Position numbers and translations under genes: made by a program. The notes under the pieces are model-generated. The model was not told the DNA's origin. It did not search any database and worked only from the letters and a program-made list of their open reading frames with translations. Positions 25,490 through 38,500 of a stretch of DNA of 64,000 nt are shown here, in pieces. How positions within the stretch are numbered: position 1 is the first letter of the stretch; each line of letters starts with the position of its first letter. The DNA lies in NCBI RefSeq assembly GCF_040115645.1, contig NW_027096019.1, positions 806,001 to 870,000 of the forward strand, in the 5' to 3' direction. Source of the stretch: Euwallacea fornicatus (taxonomy: Eukaryota > Arthropoda > Insecta > Coleoptera > Curculionidae).

Positions 25490-28400
25490 GTCATGTTAAA
25501 GAGCTCGTCGAGGTGATTCTGTGGTCAAATTTTGAAGGTAGTTGGAGCTCATTTGCCGAAGTTACGTAGGTTCAAAACTTGAAAAGTCACGAAAGATGTG
25601 TGTTTGAGCACATAAATTACTCGTTTTCTAGAAAACTCACCGAGATACAATGAAGCCTTATTTGTCATGTTAAAGAGCTCGTCGAGGTGATTCTGTGGTC
25701 AAATTTTGAAGGTAGTTGGAGCTCATTTGCCGAAGTTACGTAGGTTCAAAACTTGAAAAGTCACGAAAGATGTGTGTTTGTGCACATAAATTACTCGTTT
25801 TCTGGAAAACTCACCAAGATACAATGAAGCCTTCTTAGTCGTGTCAAAGAGCTCGTCGAGGTGATTCTGTGGTCAAATTTTGAAGGTAGTTGGAGCTCAT
25901 TTGCCGAAGTTACGGAGGTTCAAAGCTTGAAAAGTCACGAACGAAGTGTGTTTGTGCACATAAATCACTCGTTTTCTAGAAAACTCACAAACTTACAATG
26001 AATCCTTATAAGTCATGTTAAAGAGATCGTCGAGGTGATTCTGAGGTCAAATTTTGACGGTGTTTGGAGCCCATCTGCCGAAGTTCCTGAGGTTCAAAGC
26101 TTGAAAAGTCACGAAAGATGTGTGTTTGAGCACATAAATTACTCGTTTTCTAGAAAACTCACCAAGATACAATGAAGCCTTATTTGTCATGTTAAAGAGC
26201 TCGTCGAGGTGATTCTGTGGTAAAATTTTGAAGCGATTTGGAGCTCATTTGCCGAAGTTACGGAGGTTCAAAGCTTGAAAAGTCACGAAAGATGTGTGTT
26301 TGAGCACATAAATTACTCGTTTTCTAGAAAACTCACCAAGATACAATGAAGCCTTATTTGTCATGTTAAAGAGCTCGTCGAGGTGATTCTGTGGTCAAAT
26401 TTTGAAGGTAGTTGGAGCTCATTTGCCGAAGTTACGTAGGTTCAAAACTTGAAAAGTCACGAAAGATGTGTGTTTGAGCACATAAATTACTCGTTTTCTA
26501 GAAAACTCACCAAGATACAATGAAGCCTCATTTGTCATGTTAAAGAGCTCGTCGAGGTGATTCTGTGGTCAAATTTTGAAGGTAGTTGGAGCTCATTTGC
26601 CGAAGTTACGTAGGTTCAAAACTTGAAAAGTCACGAAAGATGTGTGTTTGTGCACATAAATTACTCGTTTTCTGGAAAACTCTCCAAGATACAATGAAGC
26701 CTTATTTGTCATGTTAAAGAGCTCGTTGAGGTGATTCTGTGGTAAAATTTTGAAGCGATTTTGAGCTCATTTGCCGAAGTTACGGAGGTTCAAAACTTGA
26801 AAAGTCACGAACGAAGTGTGTTTGTGCACATAAATTACTCGTTTTCTGGAAAACTCACCAAGATACAATGAAGCCTTCTTAGTCGTGTCAAAGAGCTCGT
26901 CGAGGTGATTCTGTGGTCAAATTTTGAAGGTAGTTGGAGCTCATTTGCCGAAGTTACGGAGGTTCAAAGCTTGAAAAGTCACGAACGAAGTGTGTTTGTG
27001 CACATAAATCACTCGTTTTCTAGAAAACTCACAAACTTACAATGAATCCTTATAAGTCATGTTAAAGAGATCGTCGAGGTGATTCTGAGGTCAAATTTTG
27101 ACGGTGTTTGGAGCCCATCTGCCGAAGTTCCTGAGGTTCAAAGCTTGAAAAGTCACGAAAGATGTGTGTTTGAGCACATAAATTACTCGTTTTCTAGAAA
27201 ACTCACCAAGATACAATGAAGCCTTATTTGTCATGTTAAAGAGCTCGTCGAGGTGATTCTGTGGTAAAATTTTGAAGCGATTTGGAGCTCATTTGCCGAA
27301 GTTACGGAGGTTCAAAGCTTGAAAAGTCACGAAAGATGTGTGTTTGAGCACATAAATTACTCGTTTTCTAGAAAACTCACCAAGATACAATGAAGCCTTA
27401 TTTGTCATGTTAAAGAGCTCGTCGAGGTGATTCTGTGGTCAAATTTTGAAGGTAGTTGGAGCTCATTTGCCGAAGTTACGTAGGTTCAAAACTTGAAAAG
27501 TCACGAAAGATGTGTGTTTGAGCACATAAATTACTCGTTTTCTAGAAAACTCACCGAGATACAATGAAGCCTTATTTGTCATGTTAAAGAGCTCGTCGAG
27601 GTGATTCTGTGGTCAAATTTTGAAGGTAGTTGGAGCTCATTTGCCGAAGTTACGTAGGTTCAAAACTTGAAAAGTCACGAAAGATGTGTGTTTGTGCACA
27701 TAAATTACTCGTTTTCTGGAAAACTCACCAAGATACAATGAAGCCTTCTTAGTCGTGTCAAAGAGCTCGTCGAGGTGATTCTGTGGTCAAATTTTGAAGG
27801 TAGTTGGAGCTCATTTGCCGAAGTTACGGAGGTTCAAAGCTTGAAAAGTCACGAACGAAGTGTGTTTGTGCACATAAATCACTCGTTTTCTAGAAAACTC
27901 ACAAACTTACAATGAATCCTTATAAGTCATGTTAAAGAGATCGTCGAGGTGATTCTGAGGTCAAATTTTGACGGTGTTTGGAGCCCATCTGCCGAAGTTC
28001 CTGAGGTTCAAAGCTTGAAAAGTCACGAAAGATGTGTGTTTGAGCACATAAATTACTCGTTTTCTAGAAAACTCACCAAGATACAATGAAGCCTTATTTG
28101 TCATGTTAAAGAGCTCGTCGAGGTGATTCTGTGGTAAAATTTTGAAGCGATTTGGAGCTCATTTGCCGAAGTTACGGAGGTTCAAAGCTTGAAAAGTCAC
28201 GAAAGATGTGTGTTTGAGCACATAAATTACTCGTTTTCTAGAAAACTCACCAAGATACAATGAAGCCTTATTTGTCATGTTAAAGAGCTCGTCGAGGTGA
28301 TTCTGTGGTCAAATTTTGAAGGTAGTTGGAGCTCATTTGCCGAAGTTACGTAGGTTCAAAACTTGAAAAGTCACGAAAGATGTGTGTTTGAGCACATAAA

Positions 28401-29465
28401 TTACTCGTTTTCTAGAAAACTCACCAAGATACAATGAAGCCTCATTTGTCATGTTAAAGAGCTCGTCGAGGTGATTCTGTGGTCAAATTTTGAAGGTAGT
28501 TGGAGCTCATTTGCCGAAGTTACGTAGGTTCAAAACTTGAAAAGTCACGAAAGATGTGTGTTTGTGCACATAAATTACTCGTTTTCTGGAAAACTCTCCA
28601 AGATACAATGAAGCCTTATTTGTCATGTTAAAGAGCTCGTTGAGGTGATTCTGTGGTAAAATTTTGAAGCGATTTTGAGCTCATTTGCCGAAGTTACGGA
28701 GGTTCAAAACTTGAAAAGTCACGAACGAAGTGTGTTTGTGCACATAAATTACTCGTTTTCTGGAAAACTCACCAAGATACAATGAAGCCTTCTTAGTCGT
28801 GTCAAAGAGCTCGTCGAGGTGATTCTGTGGTCAAATTTTGAAGGTAGTTGGAGCTCATTTGCCGAAGTTACGGAGGTTCAAAGCTTGAAAAGTCACGAAC
28901 GAAGTGTGTTTGTGCACATAAATCACTCGTTTTCTAGAAAACTCACAAACTTACAATGAATCCTTATAAGTCATGTTAAAGAGATCGTCGAGGTGATTCT
29001 GAGGTCAAATTTTGACGGTGTTTGGAGCCCATCTGCCGAAGTTCCTGAGGTTCAAAGCTTGAAAAGTCACGAAAGATGTGTGTTTGAGCACATAAATTAC
29101 TCGTTTTCTAGAAAACTCACCAAGATACAATGAAGCCTTATTTGTCATGTTAAAGAGCTCGTCGAGGTGATTCTGTGGTAAAATTTTGAAGCGATTTGGA
29201 GCTCATTTGCCGAAGTTACGGAGGTTCAAAGCTTGAAAAGTCACGAAAGATGTGTGTTTGAGCACATAAATTACTCGTTTTCTAGAAAACTCACCAAGAT
29301 ACAATGAAGCCTTATTTGTCATGTTAAAGAGCTCGTCGAGGTGATTCTGTGGTCAAATTTTGAAGGTAGTTGGAGCTCATTTGCCGAAGTTACGTAGGTT
29401 CAAAACTTGAAAAGTCACGAAAGATGTGTGTTTGAGCACATAAATTACTCGTTTTCTAGAAAACT
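25490..29465. repeat. Tandem 11-mer (1914-bp) higher-order repeat, second locus
   Basis: Sequence about 25490-27551 recurs 1914 bp downstream. Shared markers are CAAACTT monomers at 25987/27901 and 27031/28945, the AACTCTCCAAG variant near 26681/28595, and the GCGATTTTGAGC variant near 26757/28671. The match starts after a CCGAGAT versus CCAAGAT difference and ends at about 27551/29465. I would treat it as another unequal-exchange product. Confidence 0.75.
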
Positions 29466-32400
29466 CACCAAGATACAATGAAGCCTTCTTAGTCGTGTCA
29501 AAGAGCTCGTCGAGGTGATTCTGTGGTCAAATTTTGAAGGTAGTTGGAGCTCATTTGCCGAAGTTACGGAGGTTCAAAGCTTGAAAAGTCACGAAAGATG
29601 TGTGTTTGAGCACATAAATTACTCGTTTTCTAGAAAACTCACCAAGATACAATGAAGCCTTCTTAGTCGTGTCAAAGAGCTCGTCGAGGTGATTCTGTGG
29701 TCAAATTTTGAAGGTAGTTGGAGCTCATTTGCCGAAGTTACGTAGGTTCAAAACTTGAAAAGTCACGAAAGATGTGTGTTTGAGCACATAAATTACTCGT
29801 TTTCTAGAAAACTCACCGAGATACAATGAAGCCTTATTTGTCATGTTAAAGAGCTCGTCGAGGTGATTCTGTGGTCAAATTTTGAAGGTAGTTGGAGCTC
29901 ATTTGCCGAAGTTACGGAGGTTCAAAGCTTGAAAAGTCACGAACGAAGTGTGTTTGTGCACATAAATCACTCGTTTTCTAGAAAACTCACCAAGATACAA
30001 TGAAGCCTCATTTGTCATGTTAAAGAGCTCGTCGAGGTGATTCTGTGGTCAAATTTTGAAGGTAGTTGGAGCTCATTTGCCGAAGTTACGGAGGTTCAAA
30101 GCTTGAAAAGTCACGAAAGATGTGTGTTTGAGCACATAAATTACTCGTTTTCTAGAAAACTCACCAAGATACAATGAAGCCTTATTTGTCATGTTAAAGA
30201 GCTCGTCGAGGTGATTCTGTGGTCAAATTTTGAAGGTAGTTGGAGCTCATTTGCCGAAGTTACGTAGGTTCAAAACTTGAAAAGTCACGAAAGATGTGTG
30301 TTTGAGCACATAAATTACTCGTTTTCTAGAAAACTCACCGAGATACAATGAAGCCTTATTTGTCATGTTAAAGAGCTCGTCGAGGTGATTCTGTGGTAAA
30401 ATTTTGAAGCGATTTGGAGCTCATTTGCCGAAGTTACGGAGGTTCAAAGCTTGAAAAGTCACGAACGAAGTGTGTTTGTGCACATAAATCACTCGTTTTC
30501 TAGAAAACTCACCGAGATACAATGAAGCCTTATTTGTCATGTTAAAGAGCTCGTCGAGGTGATTCTGTGGTCAAATTTTGAAGGTAGTTGGAGCTCATTT
30601 GCCGAAGTTACGTAGGTTCAAAACTTGAAAAGTCACGAAAGATGTGTGTTTGAGCACATAAATTACTCGTTTTCTAGAAAACTCACCGAGATACAATGAA
30701 GCCTTATTTGTCATGTTAAAGAGCTCGTCGAGGTGATTCTGTGGTCAAATTTTGAAGGTAGTTGGAGCTCATTTGCCGAAGTTACGTAGGTTCAAAACTT
30801 GAAAAGTCACGAAAGATGTGTGTTTGTGCACATAAATTACTCGTTTTCTGGAAAACTCACCAAGATACAATGAAGCCTTCTTAGTCGTGTCAAAGAGCTC
30901 GTCGAGGTGATTCTGTGGTCAAATTTTGAAGGTAGTTGGAGCTCATTTGCCGAAGTTACGGAGGTTCAAAGCTTGAAAAGTCACGAACGAAGTGTGTTTG
31001 TGCACATAAATTACTCGTTTTCTAGAAAACTCACCAAGATACAATGAAGCCTTCTTAGTCGTGTCAAAGAGCTCGTCGAGGTGATTCTGTGGTCAAATTT
31101 TGAAGGTAGTTGGAGCTCATTTGCCGAAGTTACGTAGGTTCAAAACTTGAAAAGTCACGAAAGATGTGTGTTTGAGCACATAAATTACTCGTTTTCTAGA
31201 AAACTCACCGAGATACAATGAAGCCTTATTTGTCATGTTAAAGAGCTCGTCGAGGTGATTCTGTGGTCAAATTTTGAAGGTAGTTGGAGCTCATTTGCCG
31301 AAGTTACGTAGGTTCAAAACTTGAAAAGTCACGAAAGATGTGTGTTTGAGCACATAAATTACTCGTTTTCTAGAAAACTCACCGAGATACAATGAAGCCT
31401 TATTTGTCATGTTAAAGAGCTCGTCGAGGTGATTCTGTGGTCAAATTTTGAAGGTAGTTGGAGCTCATTTGCCGAAGTTACGGAGGTTCAAAGCTTGAAA
31501 AGTCACGAACGAAGTGTGTTTGTGCACATAAATCACTCGTTTTCTAGAAAACTCACCAAGATACAATGAAGCCTCATTTGTCATGTTAAAGAGCTCGTCG
31601 AGGTGATTCTGTGGTCAAATTTTGAAGGTAGTTGGAGCTCATTTGCCGAAGTTACGTAGGTTCAAAACTTGAAAAGTCACGAAAGATGTGTGTTTGAGCA
31701 CATAAATTACTCGTTTTCTAGAAAACTCACCAAGATACAATGAAGCCTTATTTGTCATGTTAAAGAGCTCGTCGAGGTGATTCTGTGGTAAAATTTTGAA
31801 GCGATTTGGAGCTCATTTGCCGAAGTTACGGAGGTTCAAAGCTTGAAAAGTCACGAAAGATGTGTGTTTGAGCACATAAATTACTCGTTTTCTAGAAAAC
31901 TCACCAAGATACAATGAAGCCTTCTTAGTCGTGTCAAAGAGCTCGTCGAGGTGATTCTGTGGTCAAATTTTGAAGGTAGTTGGAGCTCATTTGCCGAAGT
32001 TACGGAGGTTCAAAGCTTGAAAAGTCACGAAAGATGAGTGTTTGAGCACATAAATTACTCGTTTTCTAGAAAACTCACCAAGATACAATGAAGGCTTCTT
32101 AGTCGTGTCAAAGAGCTCGTCGAGGTGATTCTGTGGTCTAATTTTGAAGGTAGTTGGAGCTCATTTGCCGAAGTTACGTAGGTTCAAAACTTGAAAAGTC
32201 ACGAAAGATGTGTGTTTGAGCACATAAATTACTCGTTTTCTAGAAAACTCACCGAGATACAATGAAGCCTTATTTGTCATGTTAAAGAGCTCGTCGAGGT
32301 GATTCTGTGGTCAAATTTTGAAGGTAGTTGGAGCTCATTTGCCGAAGTTACGTAGGTTCAAAACTTGAAAAGTCACGAAAGATGTGTGTTTGAGCACATA

Positions 32401-32599
32401 AATTACTCGTTTTCTAGAAAACTCACCGAGATACAATGAAGCCTTATTTGTCATGTTAAAGAGCTCGTCGAGGTGATTCTGTGGTCAAATTTTGAAGGTA
32501 GTTGGAGCTCATTTGCCGAAGTTACGTAGGTTCAAAACTTGAAAAGTCACGAAAGATGTGTGTTTGTGCACATAAATTACTCGTTTTCTGGAAAACTCA

Positions 32600-35500
32600 C
32601 CAAGATACAATGAAGCCTTCTGAGCCATGATGAAGAGCTCAACGAGGTGATTCTATGATCAATTTTTGACGGAATTTGAAGCACATTTGCCGAAATTACG
32701 GAGGTTCAAATCTTGAAAGGTCACGAAAGATGTGTGTTTGAGCACATAAATTACTCGTTTTCTAGAAAACTCACCAAGATACAATGAAGCCTTCTTAGTC
32801 GTGTCAAAGAGCTCGTCGAGGTGATTCTGTGGTCAAATTTTGAAGGTAGTTGGAGCTCATTTGCCGAAGTTACGGAGGTTCAAAACATGAAAAGTCACGA
32901 AAGAAGTATGTTTGTGCACATAAATTACTCGTTTTCTAGAAAACTAACCAAGATACAATGAAGCCGTCTTAGTCGTGTGAAAGAGCTCGTTGAGGTGATT
33001 CTGTGGTAAAATTTTGAAGCGATTTGGAGCTCATTTGCCGAAGTTACGGAGGTTCAAAGCTTGAAAAGTCACGAAAGATGTGTGTTTGTGCACATAAATT
33101 ACTCGTTTTCTAGAAAACTCACCAAGATACAATGAAGCCTTCTGAGTCATGATGAAGAGCTCAACGAGGTGATTCTATGATCAATTTTTGACGGAATTTG
33201 AAGCACATTTGCCGAAGTTACGGAGGTTCAAATCTTGAAAAGTCACGAAAGATGTGTGTTTGAGCACATAAATTACTCGTTTTCTGGAAAACTCACCAAG
33301 ATACAATGAAGCCTTATTTGTTATGTTAAAGAGCTCGTCGAGGTGATTCTGTGGTCAAATTTTGAAGGTAGTTGGAGCTCCTTTGCCGAAGTTACGGAGG
33401 TTCAAAACTTGAAAAGTCACGAAAGATGTGTGTTTGTGCACATAAATTACTCGTTTTCTAGAAAACTCACCAAGATACAATGAAGCCTCATTTGTCATGT
33501 TAAAGAGCTCGTTGAGGTGATTCTGTGGTAAAATTTTGAAGGTATTTGAAGCTCATTTGCCGAAGTTACGGAGGTTCAAAGCTTGAAAAGTCACGAACGA
33601 AGTGTGTTTGTGCACATAAATCACTCGTTTTCTAGAAAACTCACAAACTTACAATGAATCCTTATAAGTCATGTTAAAGAGATCGTCGAGGTGATTCTGA
33701 GGTCAAATTTTGACGGTGTTTGGAGCCCATCTGCCGAAGTTCCTGAGGTTCAAAGCTTGAAAAGTCACGAAAGATGTGTGTTTGAGCACATAAATTACTC
33801 GTTTTCTAGAAAACTCACCAAGATACAATGAAGCCTTATTTGTCATGTTAAAGAGCTCGTCGAGGTGATTCTGTGGTAAAATTTTGAAGCGATTTGGAGC
33901 TCATTTGCCGATGTTACGGAGGTTCAAAGCTTGAAAAGTCACGAAAGATGTGTGTTTGAGCACATAAATTACTCGTTTTCTAGAAAACTCACCAAGATAC
34001 AATGAAGCCTTATTTGTCATGTTAAAGAGCTCGTCGAGGTGATTCTGTGGTCAAATTTTGAAGGTAGTTGGAGCTCATTTGCCGAAGTTACGTAGGTTCA
34101 AAACTTGAAAAGTCACGAAAGATGTGTGTTTGAGCACATAAATTACTCGTTTTCTAGAAAACTCACCAAGATACAATGAAGCCTTCTTAGTCGTGTCAAA
34201 GAGCTCGTCGAGGTGATTCTGTGGTCAAATTTTGAAGGTAGTTGGAGCTCATTTGCCGAAGTTACGGAGGTTCAAAGCTTGAAAAGTCACGAAAGATGTG
34301 TGTTTGAGCACATAAATTACTCGTTTTCTAGAAAACTCACCAAGATACAATGAAGCCTTCTTAGTCGTGTCAAAGAGCTCGTCGAGGTGATTCTGTGGTC
34401 AAATTTTGAAGGTAGTTGGAGCTCATTTGCCGAAGTTACGTAGGTTCAAAACTTGAAAAGTCACGAAAGATGTGTGTTTGAGCACATAAATTACTCGTTT
34501 TCTAGAAAACTCACCGAGATACAATGAAGCCTTATTTGTCATGTTAAAGAGCTCGTCGAGGTGATTCTGTGGTCAAATTTTGAAGGTAGTTGGAGCTCAT
34601 TTGCCGAAGTTACGTAGGTTCAAAACTTGAAAAGTCACGAAAGATGTGTGTTTGAGCACATAAATTACTCGTTTTCTAGAAAACTCACCGAGATACAATG
34701 AAGCCTTATTTGTCATGTTAAAGAGCTCGTCGAGGTGATTCTGTGGTCAAATTTTGAAGGTAGTTGGAGCTCATTTGCCGAAGTTACGGAGGTTCAAAGC
34801 TTGAAAAGTCACGAACGAAGTGTGTTTGTGCACATAAATCACTCGTTTTCTAGAAAACTCACCAAGATACAATGAAGCCTCATTTGTCATGTTAAAGAGC
34901 TCGTCGAGGTGATTCTGTGGTCAAATTTTGAAGGTAGTTGGAGCTCATTTGCCGAAGTTACGTAGGTTCAAAACTTGAAAAGTCACGAAAGATGTGTGTT
35001 TGAGCACATAAATTACTCGTTTTCTAGAAAACTCACCAAGATACAATGAAGCCTTATTTGTCATGTTAAAGAGCTCGTCGAGGTGATTCTGTGGTCAAAT
35101 TTTGAAGGTAGTTGGAGCTCATTTGCCGAAGTTACGTAGGTTCAAAACTTGAAAAGTCACGAAAGATGTGTGTTTGAGCACATAAATTACTCGTTTTCTA
35201 GAAAACTCACCAAGATACAATGAAGCCTTCTTAGTCGTGTCAAAGAGCTCGTCGAGGTGATTCTGTGGTCAAATTTTGAAGGTAGTTGGAGCTCATTTGC
35301 CGAAGTTACGGAGGTTCAAAGCTTGAAAAGTCACGAAAGATGTGTGTTTGAGCACATAAATTACTCGTTTTCTAGAAAACTCACCAAGATACAATGAAGC
35401 CTTCTTAGTCGTGTCAAAGAGCTCGTCGAGGTGATTCTGTGGTCAAATTTTGAAGGTAGTTGGAGCTCATTTGCCGAAGTTACGTAGGTTCAAAACTTGA

Positions 35501-38500
35501 AAAGTCACGAAAGATGTGTGTTTGAGCACATAAATTACTCGTTTTCTAGAAAACTCACCGAGATACAATGAAGCCTTATTTGTCATGTTAAAGAGCTCGT
35601 CGAGGTGATTCTGTGGTCAAATTTTGAAGGTAGTTGGAGCTCATTTGCCGAAGTTACGTAGGTTCAAAACTTGAAAAGTCACGAAAGATGTGTGTTTGAG
35701 CACATAAATTACTCGTTTTCTAGAAAACTCACCGAGATACAATGAAGCCTTATTTGTCATGTTAAAGAGCTCGTCGAGGTGATTCTGTGGTCAAATTTTG
35801 AAGGTAGTTGGAGCTCATTTGCCGAAGTTACGGAGGTTCAAAGCTTGAAAAGTCACGAACGAAGTGTGTTTGTGCACATAAATCACTCGTTTTCTAGAAA
35901 ACTCACCAAGATACAATGAAGCCTCATTTGTCATGTTAAAGAGCTCGTCGAGGTGATTCTGTGGTCAAATTTTGAAGGTAGTTGGAGCTCATTTGCCGAA
36001 GTTACGTAGGTTCAAAACTTGAAAAGTCACGAAAGATGTGTGTTTGAGCACATAAATTACTCGTTTTCTAGAAAACTCACCAAGATACAATGAAGCCTTC
36101 TTAGTCGTGTCAAAGAGCTCGTCGAGGTGATTCTGTGGTCAAATTTTGAAGGTAGTTGGAGCTCATTTGCCGAAGTTACGGAGGTTCAAAGCTTGAAAAG
36201 TCACGAAAGATGTGTGTTTGAGCACATAAATTACTCGTTTTCTAGAAAACTCACCAAGATACAATGAAGCCTTCTTAGTCGTGTCAAAGAGCTCGTCGAG
36301 GTGATTCTGTGGTCAAATTTTGAAGGTAGTTGGAGCTCATTTGCCGAAGTTACGTAGGTTCAAAACTTGAAAAGTCACGAAAGATGTGTGTTTGAGCACA
36401 TAAATTACTCGTTTTCTAGAAAACTCACCGAGATACAATGAAGCCTTATTTGTCATGTTAAAGAGCTCGTCGAGGTGATTCTGTGGTCAAATTTTGAAGG
36501 TAGTTGGAGCTCATTTGCCGAAGTTACGTAGGTTCAAAACTTGAAAAGTCACGAAAGATGTGTGTTTGAGCACATAAATTACTCGTTTTCTAGAAAACTC
36601 ACCGAGATACAATGAAGCCTTATTTGTCATGTTAAAGAGCTCGTCGAGGTGATTCTGTGGTCAAATTTTGAAGGTAGTTGGAGCTCATTTGCCGAAGTTA
36701 CGGAGGTTCAAAGCTTGAAAAGTCACGAACGAAGTGTGTTTGTGCACATAAATCACTCGTTTTCTAGAAAACTCACCAAGATACAATGAAGCCTCATTTG
36801 TCATGTTAAAGAGCTCGTCGAGGTGATTCTGTGGTCAAATTTTGAAGGTAGTTGGAGCTCATTTGCCGAAGTTACGTAGGTTCAAAACTTGAAAAGTCAC
36901 GAAAGATGTGTGTTTGAGCACATAAATTACTCGTTTTCTAGAAAACTCACCAAGATACAATGAAGCCTTATTTGTCATGTTAAAGAGCTCGTCGAGGTGA
37001 TTCTGTGGTAAAATTTTGAAGCGATTTGGAGCTCATTTGCCGAAGTTACGGAGGTTCAAAGCTTGAAAAGTCACGAACGAAGTGTGTTTGTGCACATAAA
37101 TCACTCGTTTTCTAGAAAACTCACCGAGATACAATGAAGCCTTATTTGTCATGTTAAAGAGCTCGTCGAGGTGATTCTGTGGTCAAATTTTGAAGGTAGT
37201 TGGAGCTCATTTGCCGAAGTTACGTAGGTTCAAAACTTGAAAAGTCACGAAAGATGTGTGTTTGTGCACATAAATTACTCGTTTTCTGGAAAACTCACCA
37301 AGATACAATGAAGCCTTCTGAGCCATGATGAAGAGCTCAACGAGGTGATTCTATGATCAATTTTTGACGGAATTTGAAGCACATTTGCCGAAATTACGGA
37401 GGTTCAAATCTTGAAAGGTCACGAAAGATGTGTGTTTGAGCACATAAATTACTCGTTTTCTAGAAAACTCACCAAGATACAATGAAGCCTTATTTGTCAT
37501 GTTAAAGAGCTCGTCGAGGTGATTCTGTGGTCAAATTTTGAAGGTAGTTGGAGCTCCTTTGCCGAAGTTACGGAGGTTCAAAACTTGAAAAGTCACGAAA
37601 GAAGTATGTTTGTGCACATAAATTACTCGTTTTCTAGAAAACTCACCAAGATACAATGAAGCCTCATTTGTCATGTTAAAGAGCTCGTTGAGGTGATTCT
37701 GTGGTAAAATTTTGAAGGTATTTGAAGCTCATTTGCCGAAGTTACGGAGGTTCAAAGCTTGAAAAGTCACGAACGAAGTGTGTTTGTGCACATAAATCAC
37801 TCGTTTTCTAGAAAACTCACAAACTTACAATGAATCCTTATAAGTCATGTTAAAGAGATCGTCGAGGTGATTCTGAGGTCAAATTTTGACGGTGTTTGGA
37901 GCCCATCTGCCGAAGTTCCTGAGGTTCAAAGCTTGAAAAGTCACGAAAGATGTGTGTTTGAGCACATAAATTACTCGTTTTCTAGAAAACTCACCAAGAT
38001 ACAATGAAGCCTTATTTGTCATGTTAAAGAGCTCGTCGAGGTGATTCTGTGGTAAAATTTTGAAGCGATTTGGAGCTCATTTGCCGAAGTTACGGAGGTT
38101 CAAAGCTTGAAAAGTCACGAAAGATGTGTGTTTGAGCACATAAATTACTCGTTTTCTAGAAAACTCACCAAGATACAATGAAGCCTTATTTGTCATGTTA
38201 AAGAGCTCGTCGAGGTGATTCTGTGGTCAAATTTTGAAGGTAGTTGGAGCTCATTTGCCGAAGTTACGTAGGTTCAAAACTTGAAAAGTCACGAAAGATG
38301 TGTGTTTGAGCACATAAATTACTCGTTTTCTAGAAAACTCACCAAGATACAATGAAGCCTTCTTAGTCGTGTCAAAGAGCTCGTCGAGGTGATTCTGTGG
38401 TCAAATTTTGAAGGTAGTTGGAGCTCATTTGCCGAAGTTACGGAGGTTCAAAGCTTGAAAAGTCACGAAAGATGTGTGTTTGAGCACATAAATTACTCGT